The position numbers were made by a program, and so were the translations under genes. Positions 1 through 10,471 of a DNA stretch of 64,000 nt are shown here, piece by piece. Every line of letters starts with the position of its first letter. The first letter of the stretch is position 1. Origin of the DNA: Wurfbainia villosa (taxonomy: Eukaryota; Streptophyta; Magnoliopsida; Zingiberales; Zingiberaceae); the NCBI GenBank assembly GCA_025175895.1, contig CM045991.1:74883174-74947173 (forward strand). Direction: 5' to 3'. The notes under the pieces were generated by a model, which searched no databases, had not been told where the DNA came from, and saw only the letters and a list, made by a program, of their open reading frames with translations.

Positions 1-672
1 CTAAGTACCTAGTAGCAGTAAGTTTATGAGTAGAGAGCATATTGTATCTATCTCTTTGTTCATTATTGCGAAAAAGTAGAGTGGGTAAGGCGTTACACTC
101 CTCCGGAGCTTGAGGGGCGTCGGCTATCCTTGTTCATCGCTCCGAGGCGCCGGATCGGGGTGCTACGGTCTTGGTCCTCCTCATCTTTGATTCTTTTGTC
201 TTCTTTAGAGGCTAAAAATGCTTCTAGATGGTGGGGAAGACGAAATCACACGGCTAGGGCAAGAACTTTCGAAGCACACGACGCAAATGGGGTGAAAACA
301 CACGGCTCGCCCCTTTTAACCTCGTGCGCCACGGCCGTGTGAAAACACACGGCCAGGCCGTGTGCACCTCAGGTTAGTCGGGCACGACCGTGGGAAAACA
401 CACGGCTAGGCCGTGTGTCCCCATTTTTTTGCCCATTTATGCACCACGGTCCGAATTTTCTCATACACTTTGCTGTGTAGGCTAATATGGATTTTTTTTT
501 TTTTGCCTAGCAAAGTTCTTTTCTAGTCCTAACTCTAAATGCGATGGAGATCAAAACTAAAAATCAAAAAAATGCATGCAATGCAATCAAAAAGGGAAAA
601 CTAAAACTAAACTTGGGTTGCCTCCCAAGAAGCACTTTGTTTAAGGTCATTTAGCTCAACCGCACTCTACTA
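1..672 (-). other. 3' non-coding region of element G
   Basis: No coding region is supported here. On the minus strand, just after the protease stop, lies TTGGGAGGCAACCCAA (613-628), a motif I recall from 3' parts of plant Athila/Tat-type elements. Further left is a cluster of CACGGCCGTGTG-type palindromes (listed separately), then sequence with no recognisable feature down to position 1. The G LTR sequence (2904-4272) does not recur here, so the 3' LTR lies outside the window. Confidence 0.55.
241..422. repeat. CACGGCCGTG palindrome cluster in G
   Basis: About four imperfect units pair a short palindrome with a GAAAA spacer and a second palindrome. At 327-370 the order is CACGGCCGTGTG, AAAA, CACACGGCC, A, GGCCGTGTG. 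At 382-420 it is CACGACCGTGGG, AAAA, CACACGGCTAGGCCGTGTG. Similar units recur in the G LTR (3940-4052) and in the leader of unrelated Copia B (6968-7170). Confidence 0.8.
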
Positions 673-1483
673 TCAACTCGGCTCTGGTGGTTCAGTGAAC
701 CTCCATTCATCCATCTCGGGATCTTCATCGGGAGGTTCCGGCTTCATTCTGCTAAATGTGAAATCGTCGAGGTAGGAAGCTCTGTGCTCTGAAAGACTGA
801 AAAGGATGATATCCCCGTCTACCTCTAGGGAGATCTGGTGTGCCTTCACATCTATGCATGCCCCTGCAGTCGCTAGAAAAGGCCTTCCCAGAATGATGGA
901 ATTCTGGGGATTTGGTCCTGTGTCCAGTATGATGAAGTCTGTGAGTATCACGAAATCCTCAATCATCACAGGCACGTGTGGTAGTAGGCCAACAGGATTC
1001 TTAATCATGTCATCCGCTATATATACCTATACCCATTGGTTGTATATTACCCAATCCCGTCTCCAGGTAAAATGCATAGGGCATCACACTCACTGATGAC
1101 CCCAAGTCGCACAGCACGTTATCGAAGCTTTCTCCATAAATCGAGCGAGGAAGAACAAATTCACTAGGGGCCTCAAGCCGTATTGGAATCTTCTCTTCAA
1201 ACTCTGCTTGGTCAGGTAGGGTGGAAACCATGGATGCACACCCCTTGGCGAATTGGTTACTTTGCCCCACTCCTTCCTCTTTTCCTTGACTCGCCGGAGA
1301 GCTCTTCACAGGTTGCGACATGGATTGGGCTATTTGGGCCACTTGCATCTCCAACATCCTGGTATGACTTGCAAGGTCGTCAATGGTGGCCTTCAAGTCT
1401 CTGAGTGATTCTTTAGATTTCTGATGTCGGCGACGAAATTCCTCATTGGCATTAGTTTGGGTAGCAATGAAGTCCTCCATCAT
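673..1483 (-). pseudogene. Athila-like aspartic protease domain of G
   Basis: Encodes the retropepsin that would cut the Gag polyprotein. Two overlapping pieces, 1010-1483 and 673-1008, are separated by one frameshift near 1010-1035. The first carries the active-site stretch LCDLGSSVSVMPYAFY, the DLG[AS]S form usual in Athila-type elements. The second carries the C-terminal retropepsin hallmark ILGRPFLATAGACIDV. An N-terminal stretch (about 1380-1483) looks coiled or linker-like. The reading frame is continuous with gag across a single in-frame TGA at 1508-1510, so gag and protease were probably one frame. It ends near 673 with an acidic tail, and nothing resembling reverse transcriptase follows. 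Confidence 0.8.
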
Positions 1484-1507
1484 CAGTTCCAGTCTGGACT
1501 TCTGTGG

Positions 1508-2534
1508 TCACTGCCCATTGCCCTGCTGCTGCCCATACCCCCCTGATGGTTTCCCCAAGTTATTCTTATAGGAGAAATTCGGGTGATTCCTCCATCTGGG
1601 ATTGTAAGTATTGGAGTATGGGTTGTGGGGCCTTTCGTCATAGTCCCCAATCAAGTCACAGTGCTCAATCTGCTCGTGTGAAGTCCCCGGCCCTCCATAG
1701 TGGTCCTCTTGATATGCTGCCGCTCCCTCTCTAAAATCAATGGCCTCGCATGCAGATGAAGGATTCAAAGATTCAGACTGTCTGCTGAGCGCTTCCATCC
1801 TTAATGAAAGGTGGTTCATGGAGTTGACAATGTATCGTCCTGCTGCAGGTGTAGGTTGACCACGTTCAGAAGCCCATTGATGGTGGTTCTGGGCCACCAC
1901 TTCGATAAGCTCTTCCGCTTCCTCTATGGTCTTATTCATTAGTGCTCCTCCTGCAGTAGAATCTAGGGATATTTTTGTGGCGTAAGCGATCCCATTATAG
2001 AAAATGTGGATCACCAGCCACCTATCCAGTCCGTGGTGGGGGCATTGGTAGAGTAGCCCCTTGTAGCGATCCCAAGCCTCGAATAAGGACTCCCCCTCTT
2101 TCTGGTGAAAGCTCGTGATAAGATGGTGCATGTGAGCAGTCTTACTTGGTGGGAAGTATTTATTCAGAAATTGCTGCTCACATTGCTCCCATGTAGTGAT
2201 GCTGCCAGAAGGTAAGGAGTGAAGCCATCTTAGCTTTATCCCGCAGTGAAAACGGGAACAGGCTTAGGCAGATCGCGTCAGAAGGGACTCCGTTCATTTT
2301 CATCGTTGAGCAGATTTCAAGAAATGCCTCAAGGTGCCGGTTCGGGTCTTCAGTCGTAGCTCCCCCGAATTTGCTCTGCTGAACCATATGTATAAGTGCC
2401 AGCTTCAGCTCAAAGTTATTTATCGAAATAGACGGTCCAACTATACTTGGTCTGAATCCTCTAGCGCTAGGAGCTGCATAGTCCCGCAGAGATCGACTAC
2501 CTATGTTCACCTCGGATGCAGCTTGATCCTCCAT
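1508..2534 (-). pseudogene. gag: Athila-like Gag of G, one frameshift
   Basis: Structural Gag polyprotein of an LTR retrotransposon, which would form the virus-like particle. The piece 2178-2534 starts at an ATG in a suitable position after the leader and carries FELKLALIHMVQQSKFGG and FLEICSTMKMNGV, typical of Retrotrans_gag domains in Athila-like elements. The frame breaks near 2229. Reading resumes in another frame (a W..SLP.GSITTWEQ-type stretch) into 1508-2131, which carries LITSFHQKEGESLFEAWDRY, CPHHGL and FYNGI. The C-terminus is rich in Q and G. No CCHC zinc knuckle is visible. An in-frame TGA at 1508-1510 separates it from the protease. Confidence 0.85.
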
Positions 2535-2875
2535 CTTTCGTTGTTATGCTCTTCGACGGTGAAAGGTTCACTCAATTTCTAAGTCGATCGGAATTAGACC
2601 TTTCGACCCTAATCATCTAAGCATACGACGAACCAAACAACAAAGTTAAGAGTGCTAATCTAATTCTAAAAGAAGAAAATAAATCAATCTAGCAAATAAA
2701 AATCTAAGATGCAATAAGTAAATAGGAAACTACTGCTAAAAATAAAAACTAAATCTAAATATGGAGAATATAGAACTAAAGCAAATAAGATAAACTAGAA
2801 AGAAAATTAAGCAAGCAAATAATCTAATCCTAAGTCAGATCCAATTTACCACTGTTCGATTTGATATCGAATCGA
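2535..2875 (-). other. 5' leader of G
   Basis: About 340 bp of A-rich sequence between the primer-binding site and the gag start on the minus strand. No coding region or other feature is supported. Confidence 0.6.
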
Positions 2876-2878
2876 TCA

Positions 2879-2897
2879 GTCCCCCGCAACGGGGCCA
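2879..2897 (-). other. Primer-binding site of G, degenerate Asp-tRNA type
   Basis: On the minus strand the sequence is TGGCCCCGTTGCGGGGGACT, next to the LTR after a short T run. It resembles TGGCGCCGTTGCCGGGGA, the complement of the plant Asp-tRNA 3' end used by many Athila/Tat elements, with at least two substitutions. Confidence 0.75.
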
Positions 2898-2903
2898 AAA
2901 ACT

Positions 2904-4272
2904 TGATGCGCACGGACGCGACCTCAAATCTCGCGATGGGTACCGTCGAGGACTCAAAGCGCGCGCTCGCGCTCAACGCCCGCAAGTGCACGGATGTCAT
3001 CAGGTAATAAAGATTATCGATCCCACAGAGACTGGGATTCGAATACCAATGTACTCAGTGGTGGTAATTGTTCGGAAGTGATCTCTAAGAGGTTTTGGTT
3101 GGTGAGGGCTATCAGTGGACTCTACTCTGTACGGTGTCACACGGAGGAGGAAAGGAGTGTGCTGAGGTCTTCAAAGGTGATTCTAGGACTTCGATTTTGC
3201 TTGTGTATCATAGGACAATGTTGTCAATTGACATTGTCTAGATGTTTACCTACGGTCTTATGAAAGGGACATCATACACTCTCCCGCAGAGCTGCCGCAT
3301 CTACCAGGAGCTATCTCTGCCTAAAAGGTCGGGATAGAGGGTATGAGGATGCCAAATCAATCCCTACGGTGTACCGTTTCCGATTCCACCGCACCCTTCT
3401 CCCTGCAGTTACAGGAGATCATGTTTACCCCTAGGTTCCTTAATCAAACCTTCTAAATTTTAGATTGTGAGGGTTGTCACCCCTCGTATCGCCTAAGCAC
3501 ATCGGAAAGAAATCCAAACACGCATACATATAGTAAAGTGCAACTACCAATTGGCAAATCAAACTCATGAGCAGAATTTAACATGAACCAACATTGTTTA
3601 TGTACACAAGCTACTCCCTAATCCTAGAATCGAAAGTACTACTCCATGTATACGAAGGAAGAATCACAAAGCATGTCTAAGATTGAATACATAAGGAATG
3701 AAATGCAGAAATAGAGATATACAATGCTTCCATGATCTTCTCTCCGACGTTGAATTGCAAGGTGTGGACCTCCGACGGCGTTCCTCCTCCCCGTTGCGAG
3801 TTACCGAAGCTTTTTAGGGCTTTGGCATGCCGTCCTAGCCATCGTGCCTCCCCCTAGGGTTTGGGCGGAGCCATCCTTACATAGACATTGTCTCGGACCG
3901 CTACAAAATCCAGAAAAAACCCTAGTCGTGCAAATCCGTCGGGCCGCCACGCGGCCATGTGTTTCCACATGGGCAGGCCGTGTGCGGCCCTAGGGTGCTA
4001 ATCTCGGCCATTGGATACAACTGTGTGAATCCACACGCCCTGGCCGTGTCCCACTCTGCATCTAGCTGCAAAATGTCCTTCTTTTGCTTCGAAAATGTGT
4101 CTTTTTCAACCGAAAAGCTAACCTGCACACCAAAGTACAACGAGCAGACCTTTGAACCAGAAAATAGGAAATACATACAAAAATAGAGTAACATATGCAT
4201 GAAACTAACACAAAATGCAATGAGATGTGAGCGAAAACTACTCCTAAAATCCTATATGTTTTGCTCACATCA
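2904..4272 (-). repeat. 5' LTR of element G
   Basis: The 1,369-bp segment is bounded on the plus strand by TGATG (2904) and CATCA (ending 4272), a 5-bp inverted terminus fitting the TG...CA rule. The primer-binding site lies just inside on the gag side. Short open frames inside it have no recognisable domain. It contains CACGGCC/GGCCGTGTG units at 3940-4052. The outer end abuts Copia A gag sequence, so 4273-4277 (CCTTC) would be one copy of the target duplication; the partner is outside the window. Confidence 0.7.
3940..4052. repeat. CACGGCCGTG-type palindromes inside the G LTR
   Basis: Two degenerate units: CCACGCGGCCATGTG, TTTC, CACATGGGCAGGCCGTGTG near 3942-3983, and TGTGTGAATCCACACGCCC followed by TGGCCGTGTCC near 4021-4051. 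The plan is the same as in 241-422 and 6968-7170. Confidence 0.7.
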
Positions 4273-4277
4273 CCTTC

Positions 4278-5119
4278 TTAGATCCCTTTTACTTTGGATT
4301 CATTTTTGATTTGCAGTGCCCCTTCTTCTTGTTCTTCGACTGCTCCCTTTCTTTTCGGATTATTCTCTGGACCATGTTTACTATTGTGAGGCCTCCTCTT
4401 CAGATTCAGACTCGAGTTCGCCCTCGGGTTCGGATCCTTCTTCTTACTCGGTGGGTGACTTGCTCTTCTCCTTTCTTCTTTGACCTGCAAGCAAAGCAAT
4501 ACCTCTCTCGACCCGGACGACATTAGTTTGTTCGTGAAGTTTGAATTTCGAAAAGAGCTCATCTAACCTAATTTTAAAAAGGTCCTTAGAAACCTTGCAG
4601 GCATCGACCATGGATGCCCACAAGGTTGTCCTAGGGAAGGCATTTAGTGCATACCTTATTAGGTCCCGGTTATCTACGGCTTGCCCGATCGAGTGGAGAC
4701 CATTGACGATGTCCTGGATCCGCACATGTAGTTGGGCGGCGATCTCATGATCCTGCATCTTTAGATTATATAGCTTATTTAAAAATAGAACCCTTTTACA
4801 TACCTTAGCATCGTCGGTTCCTTCGTGAAGCTTGATGAGCTTGTTCCAAAGATCCTTCGCGCTTATGAACGGGCCGACGTGAATGAGCTCCTCTTTGGAT
4901 AGGCCGCACTGCAACATTTGAGTTGCTTTTGCATCGGCTTCGACTTGCCTCTTGGTTGTGTTAGTCCACTTATCGAAGTCCAAAGGCTCGCCTTAATCAT
5001 TGGTGGGTAGAGCAAAGCAGATTTGAATTATTATCCAAGTCTTGACTTATGTTTTCAAGAAACACTCCATTCGACCTTTCCAATAACGGAAATCATTTTC
5101 GTTAAAGAACAGAGGTCGG
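4278..5119 (-). pseudogene. gag: Gag of Sirevirus-like Copia A (main part)
   Basis: Copia-type Gag (UBN2-like fold) on the minus strand. The 179-residue piece 4444-4983 carries KLHEGTDDAKVCKRVLFLNK, LYNLKMQDHEI, TTLWASMVDACKVSKDL and IRLDELFSKFKLHEQ. All match the Gag of element C in the same window (20700-21040). A frameshift near 4480-4550 moves reading into 4278-4562, which is rich in K, R and E. Upstream, 4984-5119 keeps recognisable but frame-broken N-terminal gag. The first codons lie across the B insertion at 15104-15137. On the left the reading is cut at 4272 by element G. Confidence 0.8.
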
Positions 5120-6804
5120 TGTTAGTGCCAGCCCTTAGTGTCAATCATGAGATGATTGATTAGGGATCATGTGTATCATATTTCATTAATAAAAGGAAAA
5201 GATTGTTTATTATATTTACTTTATGCATGTGCTAGCTAAAATAAATATAATAATGCCCTTGAATAGTAGGTTCTAATCTACAGTATATCAATTGGTAGAA
5301 TTGATTATGAGAAGCTATAGAGAACACTATTCTTAATATTCCTAGTTAAGTATTAATAGACAAGGGCAATATTAATACATTGAGACTAGCATGTAGGTCA
5401 ATGGATGACTTGATCTCACAAGTCATGGATATGTGATATCACATTGACACATGGGTATATATATTGGAGAATATATATACTGAATTGACCCGCCATGAGA
5501 AAGTATCATGGATCGTTATATGAGTGTCATATACTTTCTCATGTGACTAATTGGTATGAATAGTCCTTAGATCTGAAGTCACTATGGTTCCCTACATAAG
5601 GAGTTATGTACTTTGGTATCGTCTAACATCACACCATAACAGGGTGCACTATAACGGTGATCAATGGGTATGTAATGAATTATGCGGAGGGATGTGAGTG
5701 ATGTAGATGAGATCTATCCCTCCCATATGACGAGAGTGATATCTTTGGCCTCTTGATAGAGTAGGACCACGAAATGCATGGTCATGCTCAAATGAGTCAA
5801 TATGAGATATTGAGCTCATTTGTTTGAGTGAGTCTACTTGGGGATCAAGAAACATAAAGATCGATAAGGGGATGACACAGTTTATGCCTCAATGATCGAT
5901 CTAAGATATCTGAGATAGAAGCACACTGTCATACATGATAATAGCCATGGAAAGGTTATCGGATCTCGACGATCTTGTAACTTGGATAACAATGATGTAT
6001 TGCTAGATGCCGATAATTGCTTATGTATCTAAAATGGTTTTAGATACATTGCCAACGTTACAAGAGCCTATAGGGTCACACACAAATGACATTCTATTTT
6101 GGAGATGATTTCTTTTATTTGGACTAAAAGAATAATTAAGCATATGGCCAAGACTTGAGTTAGACTCAAACTGGTTACACTTGAGTTAGACTCAAGTTCA
6201 ACCATGGAAGATGATTCATCATCATGCATGATTAATTTGATTAATCATGCATGGGAATACCAAGGTATTCATGATGAAGAAGAATACCAAGGGTCTTGGT
6301 ATTAAGAGTCTTCTTAATGAGGAGTTAAGAGGAATTGATGGCAATGGTTGCTAGTGGATTAAAAGGCATTTTTGGTGTTGAACGTGGAAGAAATTTTTGG
6401 TGGCTTTTGTGTTTTGGGCGTGCAAGCCAAAAAGGACCAAGAGAAGTGTTCTCTCATCCCTCTCCTTCCTCTCCTTCTTCCGAAGGATTCTTGGCATTTT
6501 GCTAAGGGTTGCTAGCTCAACGTGATTACAAAACGGGTGGGTGTCAGTGTGGATACCTTAGAGATTCGGTTATCCTTACCGTATTGAGATCCGATAGCAT
6601 TTGAAAAAGCGAGATTGTGAAGGGCACGCACCGAAGGTATACTTCTCCTTCTAGATAATATCTAGAAAAGTAGGGTACGAAATGACTTATATAGTTTTGC
6701 ATGGATCTCTGGTGGGATCTGGTTTATTGTTATTATTTTCGCTGCGGTTGTGCAAAATATTCGCCCATGATGTTGTGAACATCAGATCCGAAGTTTTCCC
6801 AACA
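5120..6804 (+). repeat. 5' LTR of B
   Basis: 1,685 bp from TGTTAG to CCCAACA. It contains several inverted repeats: TCAATCAT-GAG-ATGATTGA (5141-5159), CATGAGAAAGTAT (5494-5506) with its complement at 5531-5543, and CATGCATGATTAA-TTTGA-TTAATCATGCATG (6223-6253, 13-bp arms). Near 5455-5482 an AT stem flanks a TTGGAGAA core. The ends are confirmed by the adjacent primer site and the target duplication. No clear TATA box was placed. Confidence 0.9.
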
Positions 6805-6805
6805 G

Positions 6806-6818
6806 TGGTATCAGAGCC
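6806..6818 (+). other. Primer-binding site of B (iMet tRNA)
   Basis: TGGTATCAGAGCC, one base after the LTR end CAACA. This is the complement of the initiator-Met-tRNA 3' end, standard for Copia elements. Confidence 0.95.
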
Positions 6819-6967
6819 ACTTGCAAAATATATATTTCGTTATAATGATTTATATGTGATATAAATCTAGATCTTCATTTTTCTATGAGATATAAAACAT
6901 ATGAATTATGGATACACGAATTTTAGGCTTGAAATATTGATAAAGAGGAAAAAATGGGGTTGAACAG

Positions 6968-7170
6968 GACGACACACGGCCGTGTTGAAAAACATGACCT
7001 GGTCGTGTTCAAACCCACGGTCGTGTTGAAAGACACGGCCTAGCCATGGGTGCCTCTGTGAGAGCAACCCACGGCCATGTGAAATGACATGACCTACCCG
7101 TGTGACCTCTGATCACCCCAGAATGGTTGTGCCAATTGGCATGACCCGACCGTGTTGGACATGGGACGCT
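6968..7170. repeat. CACGGCCGTG palindrome cluster in B leader
   Basis: At least four degenerate units: ACACGGCCGTGTTGAAAAA then CATGACCTGGTCGTG (about 6971-7005), CCACGGTCGTGTTGAAAGA then CACGGCCTAGCCATGGG (about 7015-7050), CCACGGCCATGTGAAATGA then CATGACCTACCCGTGTG (about 7070-7105), and a weaker one around 7130-7165. Each pairs two palindromes across a GAAA-type spacer, as in element G. Confidence 0.8.
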
Positions 7171-7386
7171 CTGGAAATGAGGAACTTGGGTTCATAGTGA
7201 TGAACCGAGGGCAACAACTCATTCAAGGAGTTGAAAATAAAATTTTTCTTCGGGGGCGTTGCCCCTTGACCCCGCCCGCTAACCGGCTAGTGGGACCGCC
7301 GTGGCATTGCGACTTATCGACAAAGCGACTTTAAAATTCATGTATGTATAATCAATTTTATAAAATCACATCGTTATGAATGATAT

Positions 7387-7435
7387 GATGCATGATGCAT
7401 GATGCATGATGCATGATGCATGATGCATGATGCAT
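7387..7435. repeat. Heptanucleotide tandem repeat (GATGCAT)x7
   Basis: Seven exact GATGCAT units fill 49 bp in the B leader. Each unit contains the palindrome ATGCAT. Confidence 0.95.
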
Positions 7436-8067
7436 GGTTATGGCCTAGGACCCAATATGATTATGGCTATGTGTTGTGTGTGCATGTTGTAATTCATAAT
7501 GCGACTTGCATGTCGCGCCTTCATCTTTATTTTTCCTGTTGTAAAATAGATTTAGACTCGAATGTAACTCGAGTATTCTTATTTTGTAATGTACAAAATG
7601 AAGAAATGGAAAGTCCATTGAAGGTTGAAGTACAACGAGAATGCCGACAACACAGGGTGACCGAAGGAAGCACTTGGAGAAGATGTCATCCCTAGGTTCA
7701 CCATTCGCTCTTCTCATTGGCTTGAGAAGATTGTAGATTAAGGCCATAACCATGTCACGTTTAAGATTATTTGCTATGTGTGTATGTGATACATGTATGT
7801 GCTATGTGTATGTGATGCTAAATAATAATCTTATTTTAAATTAAGTCAATTTAATATGCCTACCAAAGTTTGGTACTCATAAACTACCTCGATCATTTGT
7901 TGTTGGGTTTGCCAAAGCAAATCAATATCTTGGTAGAGTGCGAGAGGACAATTGTGATGTCCCGCTATCAAACTTTGGATGAGGCTTAACTAAGTGTTTC
8001 AATTAGATTGAGAAACACCTAGAGGCATATCCTAATAGTTAGGAAACATGGGTTAGAGAGCATCTAC

Positions 8068-8249
8068 ACTAAGTCTTGGGCAATTAGCCAAAGCTAACTC
8101 AAGATGATGTGTAATATGGATCTTGGCCCCTCTTTATACAAGAATTGCATGTGATGCAATTGGTAAATTGTTACCTACCTAGTCATACTAAATCTTGGGC
8201 GATTAGCCAAAGCTAACTCAAGATGAAGTATGATGTGGATTTTGCCCCA
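8068..8249 (+). repeat. Duplicated hairpin unit in B leader
   Basis: Two copies of about 63 bp (8068-8130 and 8187-8249) share ACTAARTCTTGGGC, TTAGCCAAAGCTAA and CTCAAGATGA. Each can fold as outer TCTTG/CAAGA and inner TTAGC/GCTAA with a CAAA loop. A third hairpin with the same CAAA loop on a different stem lies near 7908-7922. Confidence 0.75.
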
Positions 8250-8352
8250 CATGCATCTATGATTCAGTGGGAGTCTCATTTAATCAAAGGCCTAATTAAA
8301 TGATTTAAAGATATGATACTTATTTTTTGCATATCATTTCTGTTGTAGATCA

Positions 8353-9160
8353 CTGTCTTCAAATACGTCAAATACCCTATCTCTGCGATCGGTCCTTGAG
8401 AAGGACAAGCTCAATGGAGCAAACTTTATTGACTGGTATAGGAATTTGAGAATAGTTCTCAATCAAGAGCGGAAACTCTATGTCCTAGAGCAATCCATTC
8501 TTGAACCACCCACCAACAATGCCACTCGTGCTGATAAGGATGCTTACAAGAAATATCAAGATGATGCATTAGATGCATCATGCCTTACCTATACCCAACC
8601 ATGAACTCGAACATGGATGTCTTTGATATGGTTTCACACCTGAAGCAACTATATCAAGGGAAAGCGAGGCACGAGAGATCCGAGGTATCTAAGGCATTGT
8701 TTCAATGCAAGATGCAAGAAGGAACACCCGTAGGAACTCACGTACTCAAGATGATTGGGTACGTGGAGAACCTTGATAGATTGGGATTTCCTTTAGGCCA
8801 AGAGTTGTGCGACTTTATCTGCTCGGCCTAGAGGCTTTAGTCAATTTGTCATGAATTATTACATGAGTGAAATTGACAAACCGTTGCCTGAGCTCTTAAG
8901 CATGTTAAGAACTACTGAGAGAAATCTTAAGAAGATACAACCTAGTAATAGTGATGTACTTATGGTTAAAAAGGGCAAAGGTAAGAAGAAGTCTAAAGGA
9001 AAGACCCAAGAAAAGGGAAAGAAAGCATTGAAGCCCAAAGGTGGGGTGGCTAAGGAAGGGACTTGATTCCACTGTAAGGAAGCTGGACATTGGAAGAGGA
9101 ACTGTAAAAACTATCTTGAGGAAGTCAAGAAGAAGCAAAGTGAGACTTCTGCTTCAGGTA
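8353..9160 (+). pseudogene. gag: Gag of B
   Basis: Copia Gag, decayed. The likely start is CTG at 8353, apparently a mutated ATG, giving a stretch with LRSVLEKDKLNGANFIDWYR and NLRIVL that aligns with the E-family Gag start. A frameshift near 8577-8595 leads into 8580-8831 (NMDVFDMVSHLKQLY and RSEVSKALFQCKMQEGTPV). A stop at 8829-8831 precedes 8851-9066 (MNYYMSEIDKPLPELLSMLR and a lysine-rich tail). The zinc knuckle at about 9063-9113 reads HC..AGHWKRNC, with its first cysteine replaced by TGA. Four lesions make it non-functional. Confidence 0.85.
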
Positions 9161-9576
9161 TACATGTTATAGAAGTTAACTTATTTATTTCTTCTTCATG
9201 GGTATTGGATACCGGTTGTGCTTCTCACATTTGTACTAATGTGCAGGGCCTGAGAAGAAGTTGATCATTGACGCAAGGAGAAGTGGACCTGCGTGTGGGC
9301 AATGGCACAAAAGTTGCTGCTATAGCTGTAGGAACATATTCCTTATTGTTGTCGAGTGGTTTGATTTTAGAACTTGATGAGTGCTATTTTGTACCTGTAA
9401 TAACTAAGAACATTATGTTTGTTTCTTGTTTGGACAAGAAAGGTTTTTCATTTACTATAAAGGATAAACGTTGTTCTATTTATTTAAATGAAATGTTCTA
9501 TTGCAGTGCACATTTGATGAATGGACTCTATGTTCTAGATCTAGAAAACCCAGTCTATAACATAAATACCAAATGA
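9161..9576 (+). pseudogene. pol: Protease region of B
   Basis: Copia aspartic protease. The active site WVLDTGCASHIC is intact, with the catalytic Asp codon at 9208-9210. A stop lies shortly after, near 9261. The open frame 9268-9576 continues the family pattern with GNGTKVAAIAVGTYSL, ECYFVPVITKNI and GLYVLD. It runs into the pre-integrase domain at 9592 after one stop (about 9574-9576). Confidence 0.85.
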
Positions 9577-9591
9577 TTCAAATCTAATGAT

Positions 9592-10471
9592 TTGAATCAG
9601 ACATATCTTTGGCATTGTCGCTTATGTCACATAAATGAGAGTCGCATATCCCAACTCCATAGAGATGGATTACTGGACTCATTTGATTTTGAATCATATG
9701 AGATATGCGAATCTTGTCTTTTAGGCAAGATGACCAAGACTCCATTTAGTGGACAAGGCAAACGAGTGATAGATTTGTTAGGCCTCATACATAGTGATGT
9801 TTGTGGTCCTTTCAAAGTCACAGTCAGAGGTGGCTATCAGTACTTCATTACATTTACTAATGATTTTAGTAGATATGGATATGTGTATCTTATGAGACAT
9901 AAATCAGAATCCTTTGAAAAGTTCAAAGAATTCAAGAATGAAGTACAGAACCAACTTGGAAAGAGTATTAAAATGCTTCGATCAGATCGAGGTGGGGAAT
10001 ACCTTATCCAAGAGTTTCATGACTATCTAATTGAGTGTGGGATACGATCTCAACTCACTCCACCCAGAACACCACAGTTGAATGGTGTATCCGAGAGGAG
10101 AAATCATACTCTGTTAGACATGGTACGATCAATGATGAGTCATACAGATCTTCCTCTTTCCTTCTGGGGATATACTCTAGAGACAGCTGCTTTCACACTT
10201 AACCGTGTCCCATATAAGGCAGTCATAAAGACACTATATGCGATATGGACTGGGAAGAGTCCCAAAATGCCTTTTATAAAGATTTAGGGTTATGAGGCTT
10301 ATGTTCGACATCAAGTCTTCGATAAACTAGGTCCCAAATCAGACAAGTGCTATTTTGTAGGATATTTTAAGGAAACGAAAGGATATTACTTATACAACCC
10401 CACACTAGGCAAAGTGTTTGTCGCCAGAAATGGTATTTTTCTAGAAAGGGAATTTATTTCTAGAAAGGCTA
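9592..10471 (+). pseudogene. pol: Integrase of B
   Basis: The 231-residue stretch 9592-10287 contains the HHCC finger (WHCRL.HI ... CESCLLGKM) and the catalytic core: HSDVCGP (first Asp), LRSDRGGEYL (second Asp) and NGVSERRN (Glu). The DDE triad is therefore present. The expected glycine in WHCRLGH is Cys here. TAG at 10285-10287 replaces the Trp of the conserved KIWG motif. The same frame continues after it (VFDKLGPKSDKC, VGYFKETKGYYLY) to about 10520. This would splice element cDNA into host DNA. Confidence 0.9.

Larger units (their letters stand above)
1..4272 (-). mobile_element. Athila-like Gypsy element G (5' LTR, gag, protease), runs off the left edge
   Basis: Read on the minus strand, the order is LTR (2904-4272), primer-binding site, about 340 bp of leader, gag, aspartic protease, then non-coding DNA to the window edge. 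No reverse transcriptase, RNase H or integrase follows the protease, although at least 670 bp after it is visible. Gag and protease resemble the Athila branch of plant Gypsy elements (gag motif FELK.ALI.MVQ, protease motif CDLGSS). The element probably inserted into the gag of Copia A, since A gag resumes directly at 4273. The missing polymerase suggests a non-autonomous gag-protease derivative or an internal deletion. The 3' LTR is not in the window. Confidence 0.75.
6819..8352 (+). other. Leader of B with palindromes and repeated hairpins
   Basis: About 1.5 kb with no supported coding sequence. In order: CACGGCCGTG-type palindromes (6968-7170), a GC hairpin GGGGC-GTT-GCCCC (7253-7265), seven tandem GATGCAT units (7387-7435), a TTTGC-CAAA-GCAAA hairpin near 7908-7922, and two copies of a unit containing TTAGC-CAAA-GCTAA (8068-8130 and 8187-8249). 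Just before gag is a pyrimidine-rich stretch ending TTGTAG, which resembles a splice acceptor. Short open frames (such as 7152-7334) have no domain. Confidence 0.7.

Noticed and set aside
2994..3263. 89-residue plus-strand open frame
   Set aside because: Lies inside the G LTR with no recognisable domain.
6806..6818. tRNA-like matches near LTR ends
   Set aside because: These are primer-binding sites complementary to tRNA 3' ends, not tRNA genes.
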